A stretch of DNA of 19,961 nucleotides from Schoenoplectus triqueter (Eukaryota; Streptophyta; Magnoliopsida; Poales; Cyperaceae), in contig CAXKVV010000941.1 of NCBI GenBank assembly GCA_964058805.1, forward strand, positions 1 through 19,961. Reading direction: 5' to 3'. The notes beneath the pieces are model-generated. The model was not told where the DNA came from and ran no database searches. It saw only the letters and a list, made by a program, of their open reading frames with translations. This document shows positions 18,861-19,961 of this stretch, one piece after another. The position numbers and the translations under genes are program-made. Position 1 is the stretch's first letter; the number at the start of each line of letters is the position of its first letter.

Positions 18861-18980
18861 ATTTGAGATATTTGAGATCTTTGATCTTATGCTTTCCGAT
18901 TGGATTTCATTTCTAGCCTATCCCAATTTATTTGGGATTAAAGGCTTTGTTGTTGTTGTTGCGGTAATTATTCTTACTAA

Positions 18981-19902
18981 GCTTTCTTTCAGGGCTTCAC
19001 CCGGGAGGTAAATATTTTTGAGAAACTATTTATTTAAAAAGCTAAATTTTCAAAAGCTATATAATTTTATAACATAAAATTTATATATAATGATATAATA
19101 GATACTTACTAAAATATTTAAGGTATGTATACAGTATATAAAAATGTATATAATAATGAGATATTAATGATACAATGTTTCATACAAAAGACGAAGTAAT
19201 CATTTCATCTAGAAATTAATTACACATGAGATGTATCAAAGACGCGGCTTTTTTTGAAGAGATTTTGAAATATTTAATCATTCTTCAAAGTTTAAACATA
19301 TTGCTTTGGCAAAAAAAAAAAAGAAGATGGTTCAAACACATTGATAGCCTATTGATAGGTGGATCTAGCTAGATGTTGCCAGGTGGGTCCCTAAAGTTGA
19401 AGCAACGCCTAGGAAGTAGGAAGAATAGACCTAGTAAATGAGCTTGTATCAGAATGACAAAATATATAAATTGGAATGAATTGGAGCAAGCAACCATCTG
19501 ATCTGAGTAAGATGCTTTTTATCCTTTACCTTCTTTCCTCAAACTCTCATCAGGGCCCACTAGTGACCTTAATTTTTGGGCTAATCAAACCCAACCTGAA
19601 AAGAGAGCTCTCTATTTACGTTTATTCGAAACCTGCTGACTAAATTTGTTTGTCACAGAAGCCGAATAATATACATTTATTATTACAATTTACAAGCAAC
19701 GCTGTTTATAAGCACATTTGAACAAAACCTAACCTCGGCTAAAATAATGTACCACTGCCAGTACTAACAAAAGAGCATACAGTGCACACATGTATGAAAA
19801 CTGATATATATTATACATCAATAATTAGTGTCAGTTGCGTACACATGAGTCTGATTTTGGGTATTCAACCAAATACAAGGAAAAACGAAATCAATCCCTT
19901 TT
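18981..19902. other. Intergenic DNA, possible 3'UTR of a minus-strand gene at its right end
   Basis: No complete gene is seen. On the minus strand an AATAAA signal lies at 19676-19681, about 220 bases past the stop codon at 19903-19905. This would suit the 3'UTR of a gene entering from the right. GGGCCCA and TGGGCT motifs lie near 19554-19580. Confidence 0.35.
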
Positions 19903-19961
19903 TTATTCAGTTTTGCTTCTAGCCCTCTCCAGGAGAAACCGAAGAGAGAAGAAACCCAGAA
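19903..19961 (-). CDS. Possible C-terminal end of an unidentified minus-strand gene
   Basis: One minus-strand frame reads LGFFSLRFLLERARSKTE and then TAA at 19905-19903. The sequence is less AT-rich than its surroundings, and an AATAAA signal follows about 220 bases downstream. Eighteen residues are too few to identify a family, and the frame could be chance. Confidence 0.2.
   Translation of the reverse strand, partial: LGFFSLRFLLERARSKTE

Larger units (their letters stand above)
18252..18980 (+). mobile_element. Retroposed segment with 17-bp target duplication and Au-SINE-like tail
   Basis: An exact 17-bp repeat, GTAATTATTCTTACTAA, occurs at 18252-18268 and 18964-18980. The 695 bases between them end in CCCAATTTATTTGGGATTAA followed by AGGCTTTG and TTG repeats (18925-18962), the characteristic 3' end of plant Au SINEs. 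A tail directly abutting a long duplication is what LINE-driven retroposition leaves. The insert is far longer than a normal Au SINE (about 180 bp). It contains a 40-bp minisatellite and ATT/ATC microsatellites, and I do not see a tRNA-like A/B box region at its 5' end. It may be a composite or expanded copy. Confidence 0.6.

Noticed and set aside
18751..19011. 86-residue frame rich in Tyr, His, Leu and Phe
   Set aside because: It derives from ATT/ATC microsatellites and the SINE tail.
1..19961. tRNA, rRNA or snRNA genes
   Set aside because: I scanned by eye for conserved tRNA arms and rRNA blocks and saw none. A covariance-model search would be needed to exclude small RNAs.

Overview
The window is nuclear DNA of a flowering plant, most likely a eudicot and perhaps a woody rosid. 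Genes are split by AT-rich GT-AG introns, intergenic DNA is very AT-rich, and several plant-type small transposons and SINE remnants are present. I cannot name the species from the sequence alone.

Left part (1-4700): two minus-strand genes. The 5' end of a Rab GDP-dissociation inhibitor (GDI) gene lies at 209-713; its remaining exons lie beyond the left edge. An intact LEA group 2 protein gene with two WHy domains (LEA14 / Arabidopsis At2g44060 type) occupies 2391-3323, with an inferred 5'UTR intron and leader exon near 4539-4620. A decayed partial copy of the same LEA gene sits between them at about 1390-1675. From memory, Arabidopsis also keeps a GDI gene (At2g44100) close to At2g44060, so this looks like conserved microsynteny.

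Middle part (4700-10900): no intact gene. A hAT-like non-autonomous element (5206-6611) carries a second, cleanly bounded element nested inside it (6173-6554). The inner element has 80-bp terminal inverted repeats, an exact 11-bp target duplication and a core of about six GC-rich palindromes spaced about 40 bp apart. A frameshifted TPR-like pseudogene follows at 7017-7322. Then come 3.5 kb of AT-rich DNA holding two full-length foldback (MITE-like) elements (8343-8657 and 10468-10889) and a 21-bp minisatellite.

Right part (10930-17400): a complete plus-strand folylpolyglutamate synthase (FPGS) gene. I could place 16 coding exons in consistent reading phase, giving 499 residues, plus two inferred 5'UTR exons. 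It lacks an obvious organelle transit peptide, so it resembles the cytosolic isoform. Its last intron holds a 450-bp hAT MITE with an exact 8-bp target duplication. An earlier intron holds an Au-type SINE tail, and another intron holds a candidate in-frame cassette exon.

Far right (17400-19961): a 695-bp stretch bounded by an exact 17-bp direct repeat ends in an Au-SINE-like tail and contains telomere-like minisatellite and trinucleotide repeats. A possible C-terminal end of another minus-strand gene touches the right edge.

The three genes have unrelated housekeeping or stress roles: Rab recycling, desiccation protection and folate polyglutamylation. Nothing suggests joint function. The most unusual signal is the nested palindrome-array element at 6173-6554.
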